A stretch of DNA of 64,000 nt from Mycobacterium asiaticum DSM 44297 (GTDB lineage: Bacteria > Actinomycetota > Actinomycetes > Mycobacteriales > Mycobacteriaceae), in NCBI RefSeq assembly GCF_000613245.1, contig NZ_HG964938.1, forward strand, positions 50,712 to 114,711, written 5' to 3'. Below the pieces are notes generated by a model, which made no database searches, was not told the DNA's origin, and saw only the letters and a program-made list of their open reading frames with translations. Positions 1 to 8,437 of this stretch are shown here, in pieces. Every line of letters begins with the position of its first letter. Position 1 is the first letter of the stretch. Made by a program: the position numbers and the translations under genes.

Positions 1-835
1 GCATGAACAGCAGCATCGCGGCCCGATCCGCCGTCGCGGACAGCACCGAGCTGGCCGAGACCCAGTACTCGTTGATGACCGGATGGCCCTTCTCCACGGC
101 CCGCTGCTGGGCGGCCAGCTCGGGACGGTATCGATCGGTGGTCAATGCCAGCGCGCGGGCGAAATCAGCGTGCAACGTGGCCGGGTCATAGGTCAGCATT
201 TGGGCGACCAGCTTGGGGCCCTGAGTCGAGATCTCGGCGCGGGCGCGGTCACCGGCCTGCGCCTGGGCGTAGACCGCCTGGTACCCAATCCCGGTGGCGT
301 CCAGGCACAGCGTGGCTGCGACCAGGAGCGTCACGGCGGTCCACTGCCGAACCTTCGCGGGCCGCTCGTGCGGGACCACCCGAAGCACCTCGGTGCGGGT
401 GAGCATGTCGGCGAAGGTGCGGCGCTCGGAATCCCACAGCGGCCACAGCCAGCCGATCAGCAGCGCCGCGGTGTCGATCAGGTGCGCGAACTCGCGGACC
501 AGCAACCGCCATGGGCCGATCTGCGTGCCGTCGCGCCGCACCACCGCGATGCCGAACAATGCGCGTCCCAAACTCCAGCCGGTAATGGTGGGCAGCAGCA
601 ACCGGTTGACCAGCACCAGCAGCACGATGGCCGCCAGGACCGACACGCATGTCCACCACCAGGGGCTGCGGGCCGGCAGCGCGAACGAGGTCAGCGCCAG
701 GGTGGCGATCACGGCGAGGCCGGGCAGGGCGTCCACGCAGAACGCGGCGGCCCGCAACCGCCACGGCGCCGCGGCCTTCTCGGGTAGGTCCTGCGCGGTG
801 TCCGTGGTCGGGATGTCTTCGACCACCACCGTCAC
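1..835 (-). CDS. Mce-associated RDD-family membrane protein (Rv0176-like), C-terminus cut by window
   Basis: Reading the minus strand from a GTG at 835 gives one open frame running off the window start. It has an RDD-type region: hydrophobic segments at about residues 28-45 and 50-72, then a GWSLGRALFGIAVVRRDG-like stretch typical of RDD proteins, a third membrane segment near 140-155, and a soluble tail rich in Ala and Gln that resembles Mce-associated proteins. The GTG overlaps the TGA of the upstream Mce-associated gene (GTGA), so the two are probably translationally coupled. Position at the end of mce1 matches Rv0176 of M. tuberculosis. Members are thought to stabilise or assist the Mce lipid transporter in the cell envelope; the exact role is not known. 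Confidence 0.85.
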   Translation of the reverse strand, partial: MTVVVEDIPTTDTAQDLPEKAAAPWRLRAAAFCVDALPGLAVIATLALTSFALPARSPWWWTCVSVLAAIVLLVLVNRLLLPTITGWSLGRALFGIAVVRRDGTQIGPWRLLVREFAHLIDTAALLIGWLWPLWDSERRTFADMLTRTEVLRVVPHERPAKVRQWTAVTLLVAATLCLDATGIGYQAVYAQAQAGDRARAEISTQGPKLVAQMLTYDPATLHADFARALALTTDRYRPELAAQQRAVEKGHPVINEYWVSASSVLSATADRAAMLLFM

Positions 836-1548
836 TTGGTCACCTGGTCGAGCTTGGAGATCTTGTAACTACCCTCCGTCGGCGTCATCTTCACCCGCAA
901 CCGGTAGCCAGTCTCCTGGTTCTGCGCCTCGTCGTTGGACACCTTCACGCGCAGCGCGACGAGGATGTCGACGCTGCCGTCCGGGTTGTTGCGCTCGACG
1001 GCCGCGCGCATATCCGACACCTGAAGATGCACGTTGGCGGCCTGGTAGGCCTGCACCAGCATGCTGCTGTACAGCAGCGCCTGGGTGCGGTACTGGTCGG
1101 TGCCGCAGTCGATGATCTTCTGTTCACTGGCGGCCATGCTGCTGGTGTCGGGCGCCTGCGTCGCGGCGACGCAGTCCTTTGCTATCTGCAACGCCTGCGC
1201 ATCGTTGCGCGCAAACGTCTGGATCTCCTGGTGTGACCGCAACGCGAAATATCCGCCGGCCCCGATCCCGCCGGCGGCCAGCAGGAGCAGCGCCGCCGCT
1301 CCCGCCAGCCAGGTGCGATTCACCCGCGAGGGACGGCGTTCCACAGCCGGTTCCTCAGCCGGAGCTTGCTCGTCGGGCGATTCCTCGGTCTCCTCGGACG
1401 CTTCGGTCTCCTCGGACGCTTCGGTCTCCGAAGCGTCGGGCTCAGCCTCGGCCGCTGTGGTCGCCGAATCCTCGTCCGTCGCCGTGGCCGTCAGTGAATC
1501 GTCCTCGTCGATGGGGTTCAGCCGGCTGGCGCCAGCATCTCCTTCCAT
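832..1548 (-). CDS. Mce-associated membrane protein (Rv0175-like)
   Basis: 238 residues. The first about 75 are an acidic, Glu/Ser/Thr-rich, low-complexity cytoplasmic segment containing a tandem repeat; then comes one membrane helix (about residues 80-105, LAGAAALLLLAAGGIGAGGY) and an extracytoplasmic domain with two Cys residues (DCVAA, IDCGTD) that could form a disulfide. This layout is that of the Mce-associated proteins found after mceF genes. The ATG overlaps the end of mce1F by about 31 nt, and its stop overlaps the next gene, so it belongs to the mce1 operon. In known systems such proteins influence stability or activity of Mce complexes; that role here is inferred. Confidence 0.88.
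   Translation of the reverse strand: MEGDAGASRLNPIDEDDSLTATATDEDSATTAAEAEPDASETEASEETEASEETEESPDEQAPAEEPAVERRPSRVNRTWLAGAAALLLLAAGGIGAGGYFALRSHQEIQTFARNDAQALQIAKDCVAATQAPDTSSMAASEQKIIDCGTDQYRTQALLYSSMLVQAYQAANVHLQVSDMRAAVERNNPDGSVDILVALRVKVSNDEAQNQETGYRLRVKMTPTEGSYKISKLDQVTK
1385..1430. repeat. 18-bp tandem repeat inside the Rv0175-like gene
   Basis: The unit TCGGTCTCCTCGGACGCT occurs at 1385-1402 and 1403-1420, with a partial third copy to 1430. In the coding strand it gives an in-frame acidic EASEET-type repeat in the cytoplasmic tail. The unit is a multiple of three, so copy-number change would keep the frame. Confidence 0.85.
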
Positions 1549-3077
1549 CCGTCGTCTCCTGTTTTGGTTGAGTTTTCGACGGAGTATTTAACGCCGTCGG
1601 GCCCCACCAGCTCGCCACTCTGTGGGCTGTAGACCGCCGAAGGAGGTCCGCCCGGAGTGTAGACGCAGGGGTTGGGCTGTTGGCCGTTGCACTGCACTGC
1701 CCCGGTGCCGGGGCGGGTCAACGGGTCGCTAATCGGCGGTGGTGTCAACCCGCCCGGTGGCAGCCGGTCGGCCGGCAGGGGGTTCAACCCGTTGTTCACC
1801 GACGGCGCCGGGGCCACCAGGCCGGGCTTCACCGGCTGGTCACAGCGAGCCGCCGGCGCCGGGCAGCTGAGCAGCTGGTTCGGGTCGCCGTACCACGGGT
1901 TGGTGCCCGCGGGTTCGTACGGCTTGGTGCTGCGGCACTCCCGCGGTGTGGCGGCGCGCTTACCGGGCACGTCGACACACGGGATGTTGCGCGAGCCGCG
2001 CACGCTGTTGGCCGGGGTATCCATCGGGATCTTGCAATACGTCCCCACCGGCAACGGCTGCGGGCTGGTGTCGGCGAACGACCGCCACTGCTCGGCCGGG
2101 ATGAAACCGGTCAGGCACGGCGGCGGCTGGTTGATCGCCAGCGCCAGGTCCAGCGCGGCCATGTTCGGGAACGGCGCGGCTACCGTCTGCGCGATCGAGG
2201 CGCCCTGCGGCAGGAACACCAGCACCTGCTCGAGGCCCTTGTGGTAGCGCTTCAGCAGGTCGAACACCACCTCGAGATTCGCCAGCGTCTGCGGCAGCGA
2301 ATCCCGCACATCGGTGAACACCTCGTTGACCTGGTCAGCCGTCGGAGCGGCCTGCGTCAGCACGCTGCGCAGGTGCTGATCCTCGGCCGCGCTCTGGGCC
2401 GCCAGCGTGTTGAGGTTGCGCGCCCACCGCTCGATGGAGCTGCCCGAGTCGACCTGGCTCTGCAGGATCGGACCAGAGTGCTGGATGATGTCGTTGATGT
2501 CACCGATCTGGTTGTGGAAGTCGCCGACCAGCGCCTGAGTGGCGTCGGTCAACCGCTGTAGCGCCGGGCCCAGTCCACCAACGGCCAGCGCGGTTTCGTC
2601 GAGCAGCTGCGGGATCTTCTCCTTGGGCAGCACTTCCAGCCCGCGGTTCGCGGTATCCAGCGCCGGACCGATCTCGCTGGGAACCGTGCCCTTCGTGATC
2701 GTCTGGCCCGAACGGAAGAACTGCCCGGGGTTGCCTTCCGACACCAGGTCGAGGTACTGCTCACCGACCGCCGACACCGAGTGCACGTTGGCCGTGGCGT
2801 CGATCGGAATCTTGTACCGGCTGTCGATGCTCAGGATCGCCCGGGCACCGGTAGGTGTCGGCTCGACCTCGGTGACCTTGCCGATCGTGATGCCGCGGTA
2901 GGTCACATTCGCCGTCGGGTACAGGCCGCCCGAGGCCGGCAGGTCGGCCTTCAGGTCGTAGCGCCCGATCCCGACCAGCGTCGGCACCTGCAGGTAGTAG
3001 ATGCCCAGCACGGACAGGGCAACCACGGTCAGGGCCAGGAAGATCCATAGCTGGCGCTTGATGAACGGTGTCAGCAT
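1518..3077 (-). CDS. mce1F: Mce family protein Mce1F
   Basis: 519 residues. An N-terminal membrane anchor (about 8-30) is followed by the MCE/MlaD domain (about 35-120: VGIGRYDLKADLPASGGLYP, then the GITIGKVTEVEP motif), a long helical region (about 170-300) and a Pro-rich C-terminus ending in the GPDGVKYSVENS-type tail characteristic of MceF proteins. It is a subunit of the Mce1 heterohexamer that forms the periplasmic tunnel for fatty-acid import. The ATG at 3077 overlaps the stop of the lipoprotein subunit gene. It is the last of the six mce genes, and Mce-associated genes follow directly. Confidence 0.95.
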   Translation of the reverse strand: MLTPFIKRQLWIFLALTVVALSVLGIYYLQVPTLVGIGRYDLKADLPASGGLYPTANVTYRGITIGKVTEVEPTPTGARAILSIDSRYKIPIDATANVHSVSAVGEQYLDLVSEGNPGQFFRSGQTITKGTVPSEIGPALDTANRGLEVLPKEKIPQLLDETALAVGGLGPALQRLTDATQALVGDFHNQIGDINDIIQHSGPILQSQVDSGSSIERWARNLNTLAAQSAAEDQHLRSVLTQAAPTADQVNEVFTDVRDSLPQTLANLEVVFDLLKRYHKGLEQVLVFLPQGASIAQTVAAPFPNMAALDLALAINQPPPCLTGFIPAEQWRSFADTSPQPLPVGTYCKIPMDTPANSVRGSRNIPCVDVPGKRAATPRECRSTKPYEPAGTNPWYGDPNQLLSCPAPAARCDQPVKPGLVAPAPSVNNGLNPLPADRLPPGGLTPPPISDPLTRPGTGAVQCNGQQPNPCVYTPGGPPSAVYSPQSGELVGPDGVKYSVENSTKTGDDGWKEMLAPAG

Positions 3078-4231
3078 TGGCCTCGCTCCGCCCTTTCCAC
3101 CAGCGGTCCACCCGGCGCGTCGTTGGGGTTCGACGTGTAGCGGACGTCCGGGATCATCGACTCGGGGTCGCGGCCGAACGACTGCTCGATCGCGCGCAGC
3201 ACCCCGCTGAACCCGGTGCCCGTCAGGACCGCGTTGTCAACCGCGCTGAGCGTGACGTCGATCGTGGCGTTCACGTTCTGGTAGTCACCGCGGAAGATCT
3301 TCGGCACCGCGTCGATGTCGAACGGCTGCGTCAGGATCAGCTTCAGTGCGCCGATCAGGTACGGCGAACCCTTACCGAGTTCCCGCAGCGGGCACTGCAG
3401 CAACTCCAGGTCGGTGTGCAGGTTCCCGCGCGCCTCGCCTAGGTACTGGTCGGCCGCCGCGCTCAACCGGCCCACCGAGTCCACCGCGTTGATCAGCAGG
3501 TTCTTCGTGTCGGCGAAGTGCTTGAGCAACGGCGGGAAGTCGGTCAGCACCCGTTCCAGCACATCGTTGCGGTTGCCGACGTAGCTGAGCAGCCGGTTGG
3601 TCGAGTCGATGGCATGGGTGATGTCGTCACGCTGCTCGTTGAGCTGGCGGGTGAAGGTGTCGAGCTTGTTCAGGAAGCCGCGGATCTGCTCGCCACGCCC
3701 CTTGAAGATCGCGTAGATCTCGTTCTGCAGCACTTCCAGGTTGGGAATGCCGCCGCCGCGCAGGATCAGCGAGACAACGGCCAGCGTCTGCTCGATATTG
3801 GGGTATACCGACGAGTTCTTCAGCGGGATCGTGTCGCCGTTCTTGAGCTGTCCTTGCGGTTGCTGGGGCGAGATCAGCTCGACATGCTGCGAGCCCAGCA
3901 AACTGGTCTGGCCGATCTTCAGCAGCGCGTTCTTGGGGAGCTTGACGTCCTTCTTCAAGCCCAGTGTCAGCGTCGCAATCCAGTTCTTCAGCTCGATCTT
4001 GCGGATGGAGCCCACCTCGACGTCGGCGACCATCACCTTGCTGTTGCCGTTGATCGCCAGGGTGTCGGGAACCTGCGCGTACACGACGTAGGCGCCGTCG
4101 CCGCTGCCCGGTGCGCCCGGGATCGCGACCTGCGAGATGCCTTTCCACCCACAGGAACTCAGCAGCACCGCGCACACCAACAGCACCAGCACCTGCCAGC
4201 TGCGGTAGCGGAACTTACCTAGCAAGCCCAT
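3071..4231 (-). CDS. lprK: Mce-family lipoprotein LprK (Mce1E)
   Basis: 386 residues. A lipoprotein signal peptide ends in a lipobox LLSSC with the acylated Cys at residue 27. The MCE domain follows (about 40-125, with the VMVADVEVGSIRKIEL segment), then a helical needle domain (about 150-330). In the six-gene mce operons the fifth gene is always the lipoprotein subunit. Start ATG at 4231 shares one base with the stop of mce1D (TAATG), and its stop overlaps the mce1F start. It acts as the lipid-anchored subunit of the Mce1 transporter in the cell envelope. Confidence 0.95.
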   Translation of the reverse strand: MGLLGKFRYRSWQVLVLLVCAVLLSSCGWKGISQVAIPGAPGSGDGAYVVYAQVPDTLAINGNSKVMVADVEVGSIRKIELKNWIATLTLGLKKDVKLPKNALLKIGQTSLLGSQHVELISPQQPQGQLKNGDTIPLKNSSVYPNIEQTLAVVSLILRGGGIPNLEVLQNEIYAIFKGRGEQIRGFLNKLDTFTRQLNEQRDDITHAIDSTNRLLSYVGNRNDVLERVLTDFPPLLKHFADTKNLLINAVDSVGRLSAAADQYLGEARGNLHTDLELLQCPLRELGKGSPYLIGALKLILTQPFDIDAVPKIFRGDYQNVNATIDVTLSAVDNAVLTGTGFSGVLRAIEQSFGRDPESMIPDVRYTSNPNDAPGGPLVERAERGQC

Positions 4232-5841
4232 TACTGACCTCCTGCCTCAGCGGGCAGCGGTGCGCCGACCGGTGCTGGGGGCGGCGGTCCCGGCGCGGCG
4301 GGTGTCGGTGCGACCGGCCCGGGGATCACGTTCGGTCCCGGCGCCGGCGGCGGTACCGGAACTTGCGCGTTCAGCGCGACCGGCGGCACCACGGGGTACT
4401 CGTCGTAGGCGTTGGGCGGTCCCGGCGGCGTTTGCAGCGTGGACTGGACGGGCTCGATGTCGGGTCCACCCATCAGCTCGGCCAGTGACTCCGGCGTGAG
4501 CAGACCGGCGGTGATCGGGCCCACCTGCGTGCCCTGCATGCCGGGTGCCACGATCCAGCCGTGCTGGGTGTTGCGGTGCGACAACGGGGTGTCCGGCACC
4601 CAGATACCGGGCACGGTGGTGTCCTTGTAGCCGTTGGGCGGCTGCAGCCGCGGCTCGGAGTACGCGACCATCTTCGGCAGGATCTCGGCCGTGCTGAACG
4701 TGTTCAACCCGAACGGGAAATAGTTGAACTTGATCGCGTCGAGAACCGGCGCCAGGTATTGCGCACACAGTTCTGCCGACTCCTGGTACCCCAGCCGGCT
4801 ACCGGCCTGCACCGAGCTGCAGACGAACTGCATCGGGTTGGCGAAGCTGGTGATCTCCGGGACGGCCACCACTGAGCCGTGCGAGGGGTGGTAGATCATG
4901 TTGACGTTCGCCGCGGCCGTAGGCAGGACGTGCAACGCGGTCTCCAGCCCGTTCAGCGGTTCGGGCTGCAGGAGCGTGTTCGTCACCGTCGCGAGGTTGT
5001 TGATGTCGTGCGCCAACACCTCGCGGTTCTTGTCCAGGAACGGACGCACGGTGGTCAGCAGGCTGTCCAACTGTCGCAGTGCGCTGGCCAGCGCCTGGTC
5101 CGAACTCGCCAGCCGGCCGGTGACGTCCGCCAGGTTCTGGTTGAGCGCCACGAACTGCTTGTCGTCCTGATGCAGCGCATTGACGAACAACGCCAGGCTC
5201 TTGACGACCGCGAAGAAGTCGCCGCGACCCTCGTTCAACGCGGTCAGTGCCTTCGACAGGTTGTCCAGCGTGGAGTTGAGCTGCCTGCCCTTGCCGGACA
5301 GGCCGTTCGCGAACGACTCGATGACCTCACCGAACGGCCCCTTGGGCTGCGCCTCGGTGGGCCCCAGCTTAGAGATGATGTTGGTGATGCTGTTGCGCAG
5401 CTCGTCCCACTCCACCGGCACCTGGGTGCGCTCGAGCGGGATCACCGCGTTGTTGGCCAGCGCCGGGCCACCCTTGTAGGGCGGCTCCAGCTGAATGGCC
5501 CGCGAGGCGACCAGGGTCGGGTTCAGGATCACCGCCGAGGCGTTGGCCGGCACCTTGTACTTGTTCTCGTAGTGGAAGGTGACCTTCATCTTGTCGCCGG
5601 CCGGTTCGATCTTGTCGATCCGGCCCACCTTCATGCCCATGATCTGGACCTTGTCCCCGGCGTAGAGCGCCTGCGCCTGGGAGAAGTACGCCACCACGGT
5701 GTTGTTGGTCAGCTTCTGGTACAGCTGCCAGCCGAAGTAAGCGGCGAGCAGCGCCAGTACCAACACCAGTGATCCGATGACCACCGTGGTCCGGGACATC
5801 CGGGGAAGCCGGATGTTGCGGACGTCAAAGATGGTGCTCAA
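4231..5841 (-). CDS. mce1D: Mce family protein Mce1D
   Basis: 536 residues from a TTG start that overlaps the mce1C stop (TTGA). An N-terminal basic stretch and membrane helix (about 18-42) precede the MCE domain (about 45-125, GDKVQIMGMKVGRIDKIEP). A long alpha-helical region follows, and the last about 90 residues are very Pro/Ala-rich (PPPAPGPNVIPGPVAPTP), as in mycobacterial MceC and MceD subunits. It is one of the subunits of the Mce1 tunnel complex. The unusual start is supported by the coupled overlaps on both sides and by the position of the anchor helix. Confidence 0.94.
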   Translation of the reverse strand: MSTIFDVRNIRLPRMSRTTVVIGSLVLVLALLAAYFGWQLYQKLTNNTVVAYFSQAQALYAGDKVQIMGMKVGRIDKIEPAGDKMKVTFHYENKYKVPANASAVILNPTLVASRAIQLEPPYKGGPALANNAVIPLERTQVPVEWDELRNSITNIISKLGPTEAQPKGPFGEVIESFANGLSGKGRQLNSTLDNLSKALTALNEGRGDFFAVVKSLALFVNALHQDDKQFVALNQNLADVTGRLASSDQALASALRQLDSLLTTVRPFLDKNREVLAHDINNLATVTNTLLQPEPLNGLETALHVLPTAAANVNMIYHPSHGSVVAVPEITSFANPMQFVCSSVQAGSRLGYQESAELCAQYLAPVLDAIKFNYFPFGLNTFSTAEILPKMVAYSEPRLQPPNGYKDTTVPGIWVPDTPLSHRNTQHGWIVAPGMQGTQVGPITAGLLTPESLAELMGGPDIEPVQSTLQTPPGPPNAYDEYPVVPPVALNAQVPVPPPAPGPNVIPGPVAPTPAAPGPPPPAPVGAPLPAEAGGQ

Positions 5842-7400
5842 TTCTCGCTACCTCCCGCTGCGCCGCTACCGCCGGTGCCACCGGGGTTGATGAACGGTGC
5901 CGGCAACTGGTTGCCGGGTCCGGGCGGTGCCGGCGGTCCCGGGGGCAGCCCGGGCGCGAATGTCGACGGTGGTCCCACCGGTCCCGCCGGGCCAAGCGGC
6001 TCGGTGCGCGAGCCCGGGGGTGAGTTCGGCGGCAGCGGAACGGGCGTACCCGGGACGTCCGGTGCGGGATCGCCCGGCCGTCCGGCGATCGGGATGCCCG
6101 GTGCCGGCTGGACACCGTTGGGGTTCGGCGGCGAGGCCTGGACGTCCAGCGGTGCCGGGAAGCCCTGGCCACCGAACGGCCCGATGTTGAGCCCGAGGCA
6201 TGGCAGCGGGTTCTCCGGCCGCGGCAGCCCGTCGGCGGGCGGCGTGTAGGAGCAGGGCGTGCCCGGCGGGACGGCCGGTCCTGGGTGCTCCGGCGTGCCT
6301 TCCAGCACCGGCGGTGCCGGTGGCGGCGCGCCGTTGGGGAACCGGGTGCCGTTCGGGTCGGGGAACCGGTAGGCCGGCAGCCCGGCGCTGCGCCAGAACT
6401 GCTCGGGGTCCAGGCCACGCTTCTTGAAAGCGGCGTCGATGAACGGCTGGATGATCTGGCCGGGCACCAGGTTGTGGATGACGACCTTGAAGAACGGTCC
6501 CGAACCGATCGCCTCGTTGAGTGACGGCAGGAAGCCGCCGACCATGAGCAGCCCGTTCGCCAGGTCTTCTTTGCGCTCGACCAGCAAGTCGCTGACCGTG
6601 CGTAGCTGCTCGAGCACGTGGTTGAGATTCGGGTTGTCGTTGATCAGGCCCTGCACCTGCGTGGAGAACGAGGCGACGTTGCTCAGCAGCGCGTCGATCG
6701 CGCGGCCGCGCTCGTTGAACGCGGCCAGCAGGGTCTTGGCGTTGACCAGCAGCCGGTCCACCTGCTGGCTGCGGTCACCGAGGACGCTGGCCACCTGGTT
6801 GGCCTGGGCGAGCAGGTGCTTGATCTCCTCGTCGCGCTTGCCGAGCGTGTCGGAGAACCTGGAAACGCCCTCGAGCGCCGGGCTCAGTTGCGGGTAGGTC
6901 TGGTCGATGGTTTCCGACAGCACATGCAGCGACTTCTTGACGGTGTCGATGTCCCAGCCGGTGGCCGCCTTGGTGACGTCCAGGAAGGCGTCGTAGATCT
7001 GATAGGGCGTGGTGCTCTGGCCTAGCGGCAGCACGCCGTTCGGCCGCAACGGTTGGTTGCCGCGAGCCTCGATCTCGAGCACCTTCTTGCCGAGCAGGGT
7101 GTCGGTGCGGATGTTCAGCCGGCTCTCCGTGCCGATGCTCTCGGTGCCGATCTGAAACTTCATCACGATGTGGTCACCGTCGATCTTGATGGCCTCGACC
7201 TTGCCGACGTCCATGCCGGCGATGCGGACCTTGTCGCCCTTGTTGATGCCGCCGGTGTCGGTGAACTGCCCGTAGTAGTAAGGCTTGGCCATCAACATCG
7301 GCACGCTGGTGAAGCTCTGGCCCACGCCGATGACCAACAGGGTGACCACGATGCCCATGAGGCCGATCTTCAGCCGGTTGGGTGGTTCCAGGGTTCTCAT
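5838..7400 (-). CDS. mce1C: Mce family protein Mce1C
   Basis: 520 residues from an ATG at 7400 that overlaps the mce1B stop (ATGA). This start is preferred over an in-frame GTG at 7412 because of the coupling. Features are an N-terminal membrane anchor (about 10-35), the MCE domain (about 38-115, with GDKVRIAGMDVGKVEAIKI), a helical region (about 140-310) and a long Pro/Gly-rich tail (about 340-520). The disordered tail is typical of mycobacterial MceC. It is a subunit of the Mce1 lipid importer, co-transcribed with its neighbours. Confidence 0.94.
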   Translation of the reverse strand: MRTLEPPNRLKIGLMGIVVTLLVIGVGQSFTSVPMLMAKPYYYGQFTDTGGINKGDKVRIAGMDVGKVEAIKIDGDHIVMKFQIGTESIGTESRLNIRTDTLLGKKVLEIEARGNQPLRPNGVLPLGQSTTPYQIYDAFLDVTKAATGWDIDTVKKSLHVLSETIDQTYPQLSPALEGVSRFSDTLGKRDEEIKHLLAQANQVASVLGDRSQQVDRLLVNAKTLLAAFNERGRAIDALLSNVASFSTQVQGLINDNPNLNHVLEQLRTVSDLLVERKEDLANGLLMVGGFLPSLNEAIGSGPFFKVVIHNLVPGQIIQPFIDAAFKKRGLDPEQFWRSAGLPAYRFPDPNGTRFPNGAPPPAPPVLEGTPEHPGPAVPPGTPCSYTPPADGLPRPENPLPCLGLNIGPFGGQGFPAPLDVQASPPNPNGVQPAPGIPIAGRPGDPAPDVPGTPVPLPPNSPPGSRTEPLGPAGPVGPPSTFAPGLPPGPPAPPGPGNQLPAPFINPGGTGGSGAAGGSEN

Positions 7401-8437
7401 TGGGGCGCGCACCTTCCAGTCGGCTGGTGGAAGAGCCGGACGGTGCGGACCGGCCCACCGGGCTGTAGGCCATTGATCCGGAGGCTGATGTCACAGGAGT
7501 AGAAGTTCACGAAGTCGCCGTAGGAGCCAATGCCGCGTCCGATCAGGTTCAGCGCGGTCGGGACCTTGTGCAGGAAGTCGTTCAGCTCCTGACGCTGGTC
7601 GATCAGCGGCTGCTGGACTGCGTCGAGGTAGTTGATCGCCTTGTGCAGCAGGGCGCGGTCCTCGGACAACAGGTCGGCCACCGTCCCCGCGGCGTTGCTG
7701 ATGTTCGCAGTTCCCGCCGCGAGCGGGTCGGCGTGGTCCTTCAGACCGGTGATCAGCACCTCGAGGTTGTTGACGGTCTGGTCGAAGTCCTTGCGGTGCC
7801 GAACCGTCGTGTCCAGCACCGTGTTCAGGTTCTTGATCACTTCGCCGATCGCCTGATCACGCTCGGCCAGCTGCGAGGTGAGCTGGGCGGTCTGGTTGAG
7901 GATGTCGTTGATCGTGCCGCCCTGGCCCTGGAAGACCGTGATGAGCGAGGCGGCGATCGTGTTCACCTTGTCCGGGTTGAGCGCCCGGAACACGGGCTTG
8001 AAGCCACCGATCAACGCGTCCAGGTCCAGCGCCGGCGACGTGCGCGACAGCGGGATCATCCCGCCCGGCTGCATGATCTTGTCCGAACCGTCGCCCTCGC
8101 CACGCTTGAGCTCCAGGTAGCGGTTGCCGATCAGGTCGAGGTAGCGGATCTGCGCGGTGGTCGACTGGTAGAGGGGGATCGCGCGGTCGACGTTGAAGTT
8201 CACCTTCACGCGCTTGCCGCCGTCGATGAGCTCGACCTTGCTTACCTTGCCGATCTCCACCCCGGACGCCCGGACGAACTGGCCGTTGCGCAACCCACTG
8301 ATGTTGCTGAACTCGGCGGTGTAGGAGTTTGTCCGGTCGAAGCGAATCTGACCGAACACGATGATGATCATGATGCTGAATAGGAGCAGCACGAACGCGA
8401 AGGCGCTGAGTTTGACGAGGGTACCGGTGATTTTCAT
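7397..8437 (-). CDS. mce1B: Mce family protein Mce1B
   Basis: 346 residues. It has an N-terminal membrane anchor (about 8-30), an MCE domain (about 35-115, with GQFVRASGVEIGKVSKVEL) and a helical region; it lacks the long Pro-rich tail of MceC and MceD, which is normal for MceB. The tail contains two Cys residues (YSCDIS, GRCAPQ) that could pair. The ATG at 8437 overlaps the mce1A stop, and its own stop overlaps mce1C. It is a subunit of the Mce1 transporter. Confidence 0.95.
   Translation of the reverse strand: MKITGTLVKLSAFAFVLLLFSIMIIIVFGQIRFDRTNSYTAEFSNISGLRNGQFVRASGVEIGKVSKVELIDGGKRVKVNFNVDRAIPLYQSTTAQIRYLDLIGNRYLELKRGEGDGSDKIMQPGGMIPLSRTSPALDLDALIGGFKPVFRALNPDKVNTIAASLITVFQGQGGTINDILNQTAQLTSQLAERDQAIGEVIKNLNTVLDTTVRHRKDFDQTVNNLEVLITGLKDHADPLAAGTANISNAAGTVADLLSEDRALLHKAINYLDAVQQPLIDQRQELNDFLHKVPTALNLIGRGIGSYGDFVNFYSCDISLRINGLQPGGPVRTVRLFHQPTGRCAPQ

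Noticed and set aside
83..787. + strand frame over the RDD-type gene
   Set aside because: The minus strand holds a continuous, membrane-type protein with a coupled start at 835; the + frame has Gln/Arg-rich shadow composition.
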